Program-made: the position numbers and the translations under genes
Assembly (NCBI GenBank): GCA_937894725.1
Contig: CALAYL010000071.1
Span: 1 to 59,741, forward strand
Direction of reading: 5' to 3'
Source: an uncultured Bacteroidota bacterium
GTDB lineage: Bacteria; Bacteroidota; Bacteroidia; Chitinophagales; LD1
DNA: 59,741 nt
Notes under the pieces: generated by a model
Databases searched by the model: none
The model's input: the letters and a program-made list of their open reading frames with translations, nothing else
What the model was told of the DNA's origin: nothing
Shown: one piece after another, positions 8,611-16,675 of the stretch
Numbering within the stretch: the first letter of the stretch is position 1
Layout of the letters: every line of letters starts with the position of its first letter

Positions 8611-8650
8611 TTGTTGTTTTATAAGAAACAAAGTTATTGAAAATAGCTTA

Positions 8651-9226
8651 TTACGCTTTTGTATTAATTTGGGTTATAGTGTTTTTAAGTTTTATGAATA
8701 CCTCGTATGCATCTGTATTCTTTATATTATCAAGTCTAGTTTTCAACTCAATAGATTCATTATGTTCTAATTCAATAGTATTTAAATCGTAGTGTGTGTA
8801 TCTCTTTGAATCATTTTCTTTGTTCCCTTCCTTTATTTTATCTTCAATTATCTTCAGAATGTTATCTTCTGTAAATGCTTTTGAAAATTCTCTACCTATT
8901 ATTTCTCTTTCTTTGTAGGTAAATAATTCGTTCAGCTTTAAAACTTTATCCTCAAGCTTATTTAATAAAATCTCTACAGTTTCCATATGCTCTTTAATTT
9001 GATAAAAGAATATAAGTGTTTCATCCATTATCCAGTAAATTGTATTGGCAAAGTTTTTTAGTTCATCTACTTTATTTACATCATCCTTTAAATAAGGTTT
9101 ATTATCACTTATCTTTCTAAATTCAATAAAGTACTCTTCATGCTCAAGTTCTTCAAACTTTGCATTATCAATAGCTCTTTGAAATGCACTACTAAGTGCA
9201 GGGCTTATATTTCTTCCTAAATCCAT
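8651..9226 (-). CDS. Hypothetical helical protein converging on res
   Basis: 191 aa, no recognised domain. It is rich in K, E, I and L, with long predicted helices; the stretch around residues 70-120 has coiled-coil-like heptads. No signal peptide, transmembrane helix or catalytic motif is visible, so it should be cytoplasmic. It is oriented against res, with 40 bases between the stop codons. The base composition is very AT-rich, as in the rest of the island's accessory genes. Its place beside a restriction system makes a defence-related or regulatory role conceivable, but this is only context. Confidence 0.55.
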   Translation of the reverse strand: MDLGRNISPALSSAFQRAIDNAKFEELEHEEYFIEFRKISDNKPYLKDDVNKVDELKNFANTIYWIMDETLIFFYQIKEHMETVEILLNKLEDKVLKLNELFTYKEREIIGREFSKAFTEDNILKIIEDKIKEGNKENDSKRYTHYDLNTIELEHNESIELKTRLDNIKNTDAYEVFIKLKNTITQINTKA

Positions 9227-9265
9227 AATGGTTCTTGTTGCTATATTGATAATATAAAAAATCTC

Positions 9266-12200
9266 CTACTCCTTCACCCATTTCCTAATAGCAGTTCCGT
9301 TTTCAGTTTTAATCTCAGCTATATAAACACCTGAGCTAAGTTTACTCACATCTATACCATTGTTCTTTGGTTGATTTATATTAAAAATAAACTTTCCTAA
9401 AGCATCATATATCCTTACCTCCCCTATCAGTTCTTTTGCATGTAGTTGCAATAAATGATCTACAGGATTAGGATATATATATAATTGCTCGTTAGAGAGG
9501 TCATAGAGTCCATTAGGTTGGCTAATGGCTACAGTATAGATACTATCATCTTTTATTTGAAGAGTACTCCCTACAGCATTGTTAGCTTCTTCTACCATTG
9601 TTCTAATATTTGTAAAGCTTTTATTTAGTGGCAATGTAGATAATGTTTTGAGCTGAATATTACACAACAATCCATTTCCATTTATAGCTGCATTAGCATA
9701 CCTTGTCATACCCACACTGATGGTTGTAGGTGTTACATATTCAATCTTTAAAAAATCAGTACCAGCGTTTGTACCAAAAATAGAACCTGTATAATTAAAT
9801 ACAGCCGAATATGGGTCATAAACTGTGCTGTCAATTATGATGTTAAAGGATATTCCATAAAAAGAATTCAAAGACCCATTATCATTTTTGAGTTCCACTT
9901 TGATATTACTTGTTTGTGGTAGTTGTGTTGAGTTTATAATAGAAGGTGTCATTGTGAGCAGTAATTGTCCATCAAATGCACTTCTTTCATGATTTTCCTT
10001 TTTAATCCCTAGCGGATGATTTTTCCCAATATTAAATCCAATAGCAGTTTGGTCAGCGTTGCTGATTATACCATCCCCATTTGCATCCGCAAAGACCTTA
10101 TATGCACTTCCATTTGGATACGTTTGTCCGTATCCCCAAAGGGTAGATGGTTGCGCTACCCATTGCAGGCTTGCATTTTGCCTTACAGTTCCGGTTGCAT
10201 TATAGAAATATCCAATAGGCAAAAGGTCAGCGGTAGTTACAGTTTTTGAATTATTCAAATCGCCAGGCCATACATTCACTTGATCACTAAATGTGTAGCA
10301 ATAAGGCCCTTGATTCACAAGCCCAGCACTTGCTCCGCTACTTATATTAGCACTTATGTTATCCAAATAAAAACAGAAATTTGTACCATTAGGTATTACA
10401 GTATTTTTTGTCACAAACTTGAGTGTATAAAATACACCTGCTCCCGAAAACCCACTTACAGCTCCTATTTTTGTTATACCAAAATCATATATACCACTTA
10501 CTACTGTAGGTGGTGTTGAAATAATAGAGCTTCCAGTTCCTAAAAGTGTACCTGCTGTATATCCTGCGTAGTTTAAATAAGTACCTACCTCAGCATTACC
10601 TTTCAGTTTCATATACAATCCATATAAATCACTCGCACTACTCAATTGTACGCTTATGTATAATGTATCAAATAGACTGATAGTGCTATTCGGTGATGTG
10701 ATGCTAATATTTCCAGCAGTGGGTATATTACGTACATAAATGAGAATGCTTTTACTTTTCCTACATCCATTAGTATCAGTATATGACACTGTGTAGGTAG
10801 TTGTATTACTTGGAAAAACTAAAGGATTCAAAGAATTTATATTACTAATATTAGTTGTAGGTGTCCATACAATATTAGGTACTGAATTTAAAACTCCATT
10901 AAGTTGAAGTTGCACTACGTCCCCAGATGTGATAGTATCTATACTCTTTATTATTCCGTCAGCAGAGATTGTATTAAGTGTGTTAGGATATACATAAATA
11001 GTTCTACTAGCTGTAGTTGTGCAATTACTGCTGTTTGTTACTGTTACAGTATAGCTAGTTGTTTGTGTTGGCGCAACAGTAATACTTGCAGTATTTCCCC
11101 CATTGCTCCATAAATAACTAGTTCCTCCGTTTACAGATATGGTTGTATTTTCTCCTTCACACGCCTTCAATATTGGTTTTATTGTATCATATCCAAAAAA
11201 TGCACAATCATCTAATTTAGCAAGGAATGCATCATAGCCTCCCCCAATGGTATTTTGAAATCCACTATAAGATATTCCAGACGTTGATTGAGTCCTTCCG
11301 CCAATATAAATATCACCGCTACCTGATGTTGCTATTGCAGTGCCATTTTCACTTGCGCTACCTCCAAAGTAAGATGCTCCAACTCTATTTCCCAAATTAT
11401 TAAATTTCACTAATAAAGCATCTAAGGTTCCACCGCCATAATTATTCTGTAAGCTACCTAAGGCAATATTACTTAAGGAAGATGTTCTACCTATACAATA
11501 AATAAATCCTGCATTATCCATTGTTACATTCTCTATTCCATCTCCACTACTGCCGCCATAATAGGTAGCCCATAATCTATTTCCTGCTGAATTAAACTTT
11601 GCCAAAAAACCATCGGTTGTTCCACCTCCATAGGTATTTTGGAATCCTCCAGTTGCGATTCCACTTAATGATTCTGTAGTTCCTGCTAAATACACATTAC
11701 CTATATTATCAATTACTATGCTTTCTGCCCAATCTTGTCCAGCACCTCCATAATATGTTGACCATAACCTATTCCCAGCGCTATTAAATTTAGCTAAAAA
11801 CCCATCTCTAGTTCCCCCTCCATACGTAATCTGTGAGCCTCCTGATGCTATGCCATTTGTATTAGGTGTTATCCCACATAAATAGACATCTCCATTCAAA
11901 TCAATTGCTACATCATAGCCTGAATTTAGTCCGCTTCCGCCATAGTAAGTAGACCATATTCTATTACCAGACGAATTAAATTTAACTAAATAACAGTTTG
12001 AATTTGTTGATACAGTTGAGTCTCCAATAAATGTATTTTGATAACCACCCGATGCTATACCATAGGTAGACTGGGTATATCCAGTCATATAAACATTTCC
12101 GCTCGCATCTGTTGCAAGTCCACTACAGTTTTCAGCTCCTGTGGATGATATAGAGCCGTTTCCGCCACCAAAATATGTACCCCATATTCTTGCTCCGTTG

Positions 12201-13339
12201 CTATTAAATTTCACTAAAAAAGCATCATATCCCTCACTGATTGTTGATTGAAATCCCCCTGATGCTATTCCTGTTGTAGCCTGCGTCTCTCCGCCCAAAT
12301 ACACATTGCCACTTGCATCTAATACAACATCACTGCCTTCAGTATAATCACTGCCATAATAAGTAGCCCACTGCCTAGCTCCACTGCTATTAAATTTAAC
12401 AAGGAATGCACTCTTATTCACACCGCTAAATGAATTAAGAAAACCAGCAGAAGCTATACCTGTAGTAGAGCTAGTTGAGCCAGCATAATAAATATTGCCT
12501 GTTGCGTCCACACTTACTCCTTTTCCATATTCATCTCCGCCACCTCCATAATATGTAGACCAAACAACACCTGGATCTATAATCAAATCTTCTTGAAAAT
12601 CATATTCACCTAATTCATATGCAACTATACCATCTTTCAGTATGTAGCTTGATTTAATTTCTTTGCCCTTTTGATAACTAAACGGCTTGTTGTCAATTAT
12701 ATTCCCTAAAGTTGTAGAAGCTTTAATACTACCATCTCCCATGATTTGGATGGATGTAGCATTTTTATATAAAATTTTAATTTTTTCTGGGTCTCCACCT
12801 ACATGAACAAGGAAATCATATTTTACTTGGCTTCCATTTGTGTAAATTACCCAATCAATTTTAGGATAAACTTCCTTGTATATTATCTTAGTATAGGTTG
12901 GTACATTTAAAATTCCGTTTGGGCATTGTTTTAAATAAAAGTTCTCTACATATTGAGATTCCCCATTTGTTTCAATAGTAGGATTTAGTTTACTACCAAC
13001 TAATTCCATATCCATTCGATATGTTTTTGTAATAATCTTTTTATCTAACTCGGTGCTATGTATTTTACATTTATTTGATTCGTTGTATCCCTCTGGATAC
13101 TCGTTTTTTTGAAATTGGTACGATACCCCATTTTTATTTAGAAACACTTTTACGCTATTATCATAGGTTGTAAAAAGTACATCATTTGATTGTCGCCCAT
13201 CCAAATCTGTTACTTGTCCTTTGTTCTGTGTAAAAAAAAGTTGATGTGGTATTAATTTTCCATTTTTTGAGTTTTCACTTGTTGCTTGAATATTGATACT
13301 AATAAAAAGTAATAGCGTGATAGAAAAAATATATTTCAT
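9266..13339 (-). CDS. Large secreted SBBP beta-propeller protein with T9SS type A tail
   Basis: About 1357 aa from the ATG at 13339. A 33-base extension to a TTG is possible but would bury the signal peptide MKYIFSITLLLFISI. After the signal peptide comes an N-terminal domain starting FFTQNKGQV (DUF7948-like). Next are seven SBBP-type repeats of about 55-65 aa, each with GNVYLAG, GG-x-QNT, FLAKFNSAGNR and W-x-TYYGG elements; this suggests a seven-bladed propeller. Ig/PKD-like domains follow, then a dockerin-like stretch (PGDLNNSKTVTTAD, DANGDGIISNADQ). The C-terminal about 75-residue sorting domain starts YIYPNPV and ends in GVYIAEIKT...KWVKE. It is therefore surface-exposed or secreted through the type IX system. 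The ligand is unknown. Confidence 0.9.
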   Translation of the reverse strand: MKYIFSITLLLFISINIQATSENSKNGKLIPHQLFFTQNKGQVTDLDGRQSNDVLFTTYDNSVKVFLNKNGVSYQFQKNEYPEGYNESNKCKIHSTELDKKIITKTYRMDMELVGSKLNPTIETNGESQYVENFYLKQCPNGILNVPTYTKIIYKEVYPKIDWVIYTNGSQVKYDFLVHVGGDPEKIKILYKNATSIQIMGDGSIKASTTLGNIIDNKPFSYQKGKEIKSSYILKDGIVAYELGEYDFQEDLIIDPGVVWSTYYGGGGDEYGKGVSVDATGNIYYAGSTSSTTGIASAGFLNSFSGVNKSAFLVKFNSSGARQWATYYGSDYTEGSDVVLDASGNVYLGGETQATTGIASGGFQSTISEGYDAFLVKFNSNGARIWGTYFGGGNGSISSTGAENCSGLATDASGNVYMTGYTQSTYGIASGGYQNTFIGDSTVSTNSNCYLVKFNSSGNRIWSTYYGGSGLNSGYDVAIDLNGDVYLCGITPNTNGIASGGSQITYGGGTRDGFLAKFNSAGNRLWSTYYGGAGQDWAESIVIDNIGNVYLAGTTESLSGIATGGFQNTYGGGTTDGFLAKFNSAGNRLWATYYGGSSGDGIENVTMDNAGFIYCIGRTSSLSNIALGSLQNNYGGGTLDALLVKFNNLGNRVGASYFGGSASENGTAIATSGSGDIYIGGRTQSTSGISYSGFQNTIGGGYDAFLAKLDDCAFFGYDTIKPILKACEGENTTISVNGGTSYLWSNGGNTASITVAPTQTTSYTVTVTNSSNCTTTASRTIYVYPNTLNTISADGIIKSIDTITSGDVVQLQLNGVLNSVPNIVWTPTTNISNINSLNPLVFPSNTTTYTVSYTDTNGCRKSKSILIYVRNIPTAGNISITSPNSTISLFDTLYISVQLSSASDLYGLYMKLKGNAEVGTYLNYAGYTAGTLLGTGSSIISTPPTVVSGIYDFGITKIGAVSGFSGAGVFYTLKFVTKNTVIPNGTNFCFYLDNISANISSGASAGLVNQGPYCYTFSDQVNVWPGDLNNSKTVTTADLLPIGYFYNATGTVRQNASLQWVAQPSTLWGYGQTYPNGSAYKVFADANGDGIISNADQTAIGFNIGKNHPLGIKKENHERSAFDGQLLLTMTPSIINSTQLPQTSNIKVELKNDNGSLNSFYGISFNIIIDSTVYDPYSAVFNYTGSIFGTNAGTDFLKIEYVTPTTISVGMTRYANAAINGNGLLCNIQLKTLSTLPLNKSFTNIRTMVEEANNAVGSTLQIKDDSIYTVAISQPNGLYDLSNEQLYIYPNPVDHLLQLHAKELIGEVRIYDALGKFIFNINQPKNNGIDVSKLSSGVYIAEIKTENGTAIRKWVKE

Positions 13340-13459
13340 ATACAGATAGTTTTGCAAGTAGTTTCTTAGCAATGTGTTACTAATTTATTCCAAGAAATGA
13401 TTTTTAACTATTAAAGATATTTAAAATAAATAAAATCCCCCCTGAATTAAAAACGGCTT

Positions 13460-13501
13460 GTGGAGTGCATCATCCCATCTAGCTAAGCAGATACACTCCA
13501 C
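13460..13501. repeat. Hairpin 1: GTGGAGTG/CACTCCAC
   Basis: A perfect 8-bp stem (13460-13467 with 13494-13501) encloses 26 nt. Inside these, ATCT (13477-13480) and AGAT (13489-13492) frame a GC-TAA-GC turn. There is no T-run after it, so it is not a standard terminator for the preceding or following gene. Confidence 0.6.
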
Positions 13502-13560
13502 CTTGTCTGTTGCCGCCATTTTTTTCTGTCATACTTTTTGTGTGCTTTTTAGCTTTGCAT

Positions 13561-13600
13561 ACAGCACATTGCTATTTAAAATTAAATAGCAAAGAGCTGT
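13561..13600. repeat. Hairpin 2: 11-bp perfect stem with closing helix
   Basis: TTGCTATTTAA (13569-13579) pairs perfectly with TTAAATAGCAA (13582-13592). Outside it, ACAGC (13561-13565) pairs with GCTGT (13596-13600) across a symmetric ACA/AGA internal loop. A stem-internal loop-stem of this quality in a non-coding region suggests a functional structure. Confidence 0.65.
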
Positions 13601-13687
13601 CCCACCCATAAAAAAGCAAACAAAAAGCCAATCGCTCCAACCACCACCACCGCTCATTTATGCCAGAAAAAAAATGTCGGAAGCTAC

Positions 13688-13778
13688 ATTAAACATAATG
13701 CGGCATTATGGTCTATCCCCATCGCTGATGCAAGCATCTCAAACAAGGTCTAGTCCATAATACGACATTATGTTAAGT
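13688..13778. repeat. Hairpin 3: large inverted repeat with self-palindromic arms
   Basis: The arm 13692-13715 and the reverse complement of 13751-13774 agree at 20 of 24 positions. They enclose a loop of about 35 nt. Each arm is itself nearly palindromic (CATAATG..CATTATG), so alternative cruciform folds exist. The right end carries GTTAAGT (13772-13778), which fits the integron R' consensus GTTRRRY. The left end ATTAAAC (13688-13694) misses RYYYAAC by one base. No integron integrase is nearby. An attC-like, replication-origin or REP-like role are all possible. Confidence 0.55.
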
Positions 13779-14303
13779 AGCCAACAGCCTAGAGCAGCCC
13801 TCAAAGCAGAGTCTATTTATTTTTCAAAGGTTTGCTTTTCGTATGCAGCCGTTTTTAGCCAACCCTCGCCCACCTTGCCACACACCCCTCCACCCTTTCA
13901 AAGGTGCGTTGAAAATAAACTATTATCTGTTTTATGGCTATGTGCTTCATGTATGTTCATTCTTTACGTTCATACATTTCATTTCTTCACTCCATTCATT
14001 TCACACACATTTAGCACCACACACAAGAGTAGTTCCTTCACTTCATTTCACTATGCTACCCATATTTCATTTCACTGTTTGGTTGTTTCCCACGCACAGT
14101 TTTCCGTTGTTTTAATAAAATATACAACTTCAAACTTTCCCACCCCTCACAACCAAAACAGTTTCATTCCATAAATCCCAATAGTTCCATTTCTTTCAGT
14201 CACTACCCTTGTCTTTGCTCCCCTTTGATTTTGGTATAGTTTATTTTTCAACGCGTTTCGCATACCCCATGCCCTTTGTGATAAATTTCATAATTTAGTT
14301 TCT

Positions 14304-14831
14304 ATGAATAAAATAGAGTTATCCCGCAATGAATTCAAACCTGCATTAATTAAATGTCTTTTAATAGCAGAATCAGCTCCTGATATTAATTCATCAAGAT
14401 TCTTTTATTATGAAGAGCATTTTAAAAGAGGTGATTCTCTTTTTATGGAAACTATGAAATCTTTATTTCCTGTTGATGGTGTAACTGGGAAGCATTATAA
14501 AGAAAATAAATCAGCATACTTACACAAGTTTCAAGATGCAGGTTATTATTTAGAAGATGCTTCTTCTATTCCTTTTCCTAAAGGCTCTTCATCAAATTAT
14601 AAGAAAAGTATTTTGGATAAAGAGTTGCCATTTCTTTTAATCAGACTTCAATCAATTATTAGTAAAGAAACTCCAATAATATTAATAACATGTACAGTTT
14701 TCGAGGTTTGTTTTGAAAGACTAAAAAAGGAAGGGTTCAATGTTCTGAATAATAATCCAATTCCATTCCCTATTAGTAAACAGGCAGTTTTCAGAGCTGA
14801 GTTAGCTGAATGCGTTACAAGAATAGGCTGA
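14304..14831 (+). CDS. Putative uracil-DNA-glycosylase-fold protein
   Basis: 175 aa. The opening KCLLIAESAP followed by SRFFYYEEH and DSLFMETM resembles the N-terminal segment of uncharacterised proteins related to the uracil-DNA glycosylase fold (a strand, an Ala-Glu-Ser-x-Pro loop, then an aromatic F-Y pair). A later hydrophobic strand (TPIILITCTVFEVC) would be a core strand. The canonical UDG catalytic motifs are not clearly present, so enzymatic activity is unproven. There is no signal peptide. The gene stands alone in the right part of the island, after a long non-coding region. Fold assignment is from memory of similar sequences and is tentative. Confidence 0.5.
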   Translation: MNKIELSRNEFKPALIKCLLIAESAPDINSSRFFYYEEHFKRGDSLFMETMKSLFPVDGVTGKHYKENKSAYLHKFQDAGYYLEDASSIPFPKGSSSNYKKSILDKELPFLLIRLQSIISKETPIILITCTVFEVCFERLKKEGFNVLNNNPIPFPISKQAVFRAELAECVTRIG

Positions 14832-15030
14832 TAGGTATAAAAATACAACTGCTACAAAAAATAAAAAATTCTTCGCATTATGGCTAAGCAGTGCTTTGTA
14901 AAGGTTAAAATGTATTTTGAAAAAACAATTTTAAGTCTTTCTACTTTTTAAGTTGAAAAAATTCTTTTTCCAAAAACCTTGACAAATCACCATAGAATTT
15001 TTTCTTCTTTTTTTCGCAGTTGCATTTTTC

Positions 15031-15049
15031 TTTTTTTTTTTTTTTTTTT
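15031..15049. repeat. Homopolymer tract T19
   Basis: Nineteen consecutive T lie within a longer pyrimidine run (15009-15055). Such a tract is prone to slippage in replication and to miscounting in sequencing. It lies outside coding sequence. Confidence 0.9.
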
Positions 15050-15143
15050 CTTTTTGGTATTGTATATGTTTTGAGCGAGAGATAAAAGCACCTCATAGGC
15101 ACAGATAGTCATCCTTGTTTCGCCTGAATAGATGATTTTTAGC

Positions 15144-15170
15144 AAAAAAAAAGCCCCGATTTCTCAGGGC
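15144..15170 (-). terminator. Terminator of the leftward gene at 15195-15998
   Basis: On the minus strand, GCCCTGA pairs with TCGGGGC (one G-U) over a GAAA tetraloop (15153-15170), directly followed by nine T (15144-15152). This is a textbook intrinsic terminator 24 bases after the stop codon. Confidence 0.9.
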
Positions 15171-15194
15171 AATTTTTGGCATTAGTACTTTTAA

Positions 15195-15998
15195 TTAGAA
15201 TACATCTGCAATTTGCATACAATTACCTGATGCAAAAAGATAGTAGCTTGTACCTACTTGCTGATAAAATTCTATTCCTACCGTACAGAGAACACTAACA
15301 TCCGATGTGATTGTTGGAGAACCCGATAGTGTTGATGTAACATTAATTATTGGAGTAGCAGTGCTCAAATCCGTATAAGGAGAATATTGAATTTCAGAAG
15401 CTCCATCTATTCCTCCATTAGTAGGCTTATATACTTTTAACACCGTATCATACTCATAATCAGAAATTACTGATATAGCATTAATTAACCTAAAATGTGT
15501 AGCTCCTGCTGGTGCATTTATAAAAGCAGAAGGAAGGAAAGAGGGTACTGTCAATGTTGCACTATCTCTTGATGGAGTTGTGGAAAGACTTACAGGTGCA
15601 AAAAAGATACTTTGTGGACTTAGATTTTTATCAAAATTAAAGCCAACCAAATCTCCTGGATTCTGAGAAATATAAATCCCCCTTTCACCTCTCACTCCAG
15701 TTGTGTCATTGAGATTAATCCGCTTCATTACAGCTGTTAATCTTCCTGTTACTTGTGGGTCGCTCATTTGCTTCATTAGGATACTCAATCCATTTCTTAT
15801 TGACTTTCCTGTTTTGGCACACCCTGCAAATTCACTCATGTTTTCACGAGTTCTTATAAATGCTGGATCATTTGCAATCTGCTCTGCTGATGGTCCACCT
15901 GATAAGCCTGCAAAGTCACCTGCCAAGCCTTTAATTTTAAAGTGTCTTACTCCTCCAAGTGTACCGGAGTATTTCACTATCCCTGTTTGTCTAGCCAT
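15195..15998 (-). CDS. Conserved Bacteroidota protein of unknown function
   Basis: 267 aa. The N-terminal half (MARQTGIVKYSGTLGGVRHFKIKG, then AEQIANDPAFIRTRENMSEF, GCAKTGKSIRNGL and DPQVTGRLTAVMKRIN) matches a family I remember as widespread but unassigned in Bacteroidota. It has no signal peptide despite a beta-rich, Ser/Thr-rich C-terminal half that could form beta-sandwich structure. The conserved N-terminal segment is basic and mostly helical. It is monocistronic, with its own terminator, and diverges from the nuclease gene at 16108. Function unknown; related genes often occur in repetitive or accessory settings. Confidence 0.65.
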   Translation of the reverse strand: MARQTGIVKYSGTLGGVRHFKIKGLAGDFAGLSGGPSAEQIANDPAFIRTRENMSEFAGCAKTGKSIRNGLSILMKQMSDPQVTGRLTAVMKRINLNDTTGVRGERGIYISQNPGDLVGFNFDKNLSPQSIFFAPVSLSTTPSRDSATLTVPSFLPSAFINAPAGATHFRLINAISVISDYEYDTVLKVYKPTNGGIDGASEIQYSPYTDLSTATPIINVTSTLSGSPTITSDVSVLCTVGIEFYQQVGTSYYLFASGNCMQIADVF

Positions 15999-16076
15999 TT
16001 TTGTTTAATGTTTTTTTGTTAGTTAATTTCATCTAGTTTCTTCTAAATGATTACAATAAATGTAAATCAAAAATAT

Positions 16077-16084
16077 TACATTTG
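16077..16084 (+). promoter_or_regulatory. Candidate -7 element of the nuclease gene
   Basis: TACATTTG matches the Bacteroidota -7 consensus TAnnTTTG exactly and lies 23 bases before the ATG at 16108. No clear TTG is present at the usual -33 distance, so the call is moderate. Confidence 0.4.
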
Positions 16085-16107
16085 CAAATACAAATCACTG
16101 CAAATCA

Positions 16108-16599
16108 ATGAAATACAAAGCAAATAGCAACACTAATCTTTTAACACACTACACTATTACAAAAATCATAGATGGAGATTCAATTTGGGTTAAAAATAAA
16201 TTCACAAAAAATGAATTTGAAGTTCGACTAAATGGGATAGATGCTCCTGAATTAAAGAAATGTCCTAAGCTTTTACAAGATGAAAGAGAAACTCATTTAG
16301 CAGGTCAATTATTAATGAAATTGGGTAGATTATCATTACATCATTTGTTAGAGGTCGCTCCAATTTCTACTTCTTGTACGATTAAAATTGAACATCAAAA
16401 TTCAACAGACTTATATGGGAGAACACTTGCATATATTTATTTACCTGATGGTCGTTGTTTAAATGAATTGATGGTTTCAGAAGGTTATGCAAAACCATAT
16501 AATAGATATTACTGTGAGCAATTGAATAGCTATCAAATTTTAAATAATATTGCAAAACAAGAGAAAAAAGGACTATACAATATTGTCGATTTTTACTAA
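16108..16599 (+). CDS. Staphylococcal-type (thermo)nuclease
   Basis: 163 aa, a complete SNase-like domain: YTITKIIDGDS (15-25) with D22/D24, VRLNGIDAPE with R40, D45 and E48, and DLYGR with R105. These correspond to the calcium ligands and the two catalytic arginines plus glutamate of the family, so activity is expected. There is no signal peptide, unlike secreted nucleases, so it should act in the cytoplasm or in an exported form by another route. It is the last gene before the right junction; the arm-type boxes start four bases after its stop codon. A role in the element's biology (DNA processing or interference with other DNA) is inference. Confidence 0.88.
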   Translation: MKYKANSNTNLLTHYTITKIIDGDSIWVKNKFTKNEFEVRLNGIDAPELKKCPKLLQDERETHLAGQLLMKLGRLSLHHLLEVAPISTSCTIKIEHQNSTDLYGRTLAYIYLPDGRCLNELMVSEGYAKPYNRYYCEQLNSYQILNNIAKQEKKGLYNIVDFY

Positions 16600-16602
16600 A
16601 TT

Positions 16603-16622
16603 GGATACCTATTAGGATACCT
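16603..16622 (+). promoter_or_regulatory. Right arm-type site pair (GGATACCT x2, 12-bp period)
   Basis: GGATACCT occurs at 16603-16610 and 16615-16622, with the same orientation and 12-bp period as the left-end pair at 157-176; the spacer differs by one base (ATTAG versus ATTCG). It lies about 53 bp from the attR core. Interpreted as integrase arm-type sites. Confidence 0.6.
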
Positions 16623-16675
16623 AATTTTAAGTAATCTCATATAATTAAGCTATTATTGAGTTTCACTAAATGATA

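Larger units (their letters stand above)
13340..14303. other. Non-coding stretch with three hairpins and a pyrimidine-rich block
   Basis: No convincing gene is visible in these 964 bases. The first half contains three strong inverted repeats (13460-13501, 13561-13600, 13688-13778), listed separately. The second half, about 13860-14250, is very poor in G on the + strand and consists largely of C/T/A runs; TTCATTTCAC is repeated exactly at 13995, 14042 and 14066. The only long open frame (from 13770) has an odd composition rich in Ser, His, Phe and Pro and does not look like a protein. The region probably holds regulatory or structured non-coding sequence of the island. Confidence 0.6.
14832..15194. 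other. AT-rich non-coding gap with a 19-base T tract
   Basis: These 363 bases between two convergent genes hold no gene that I can support. They contain T-rich tracts, including 19 consecutive T at 15031-15049, and near the right end the terminator of the leftward gene at 15195. Confidence 0.6.

Noticed and set aside
13770..14174. Open frame of 134 codons in the pyrimidine-rich block
   Set aside because: Composition (Ser/His/Phe/Pro/Thr-rich) reflects the C/T-rich DNA, there is no ribosome-binding context or domain, and it overlaps the large inverted repeat.
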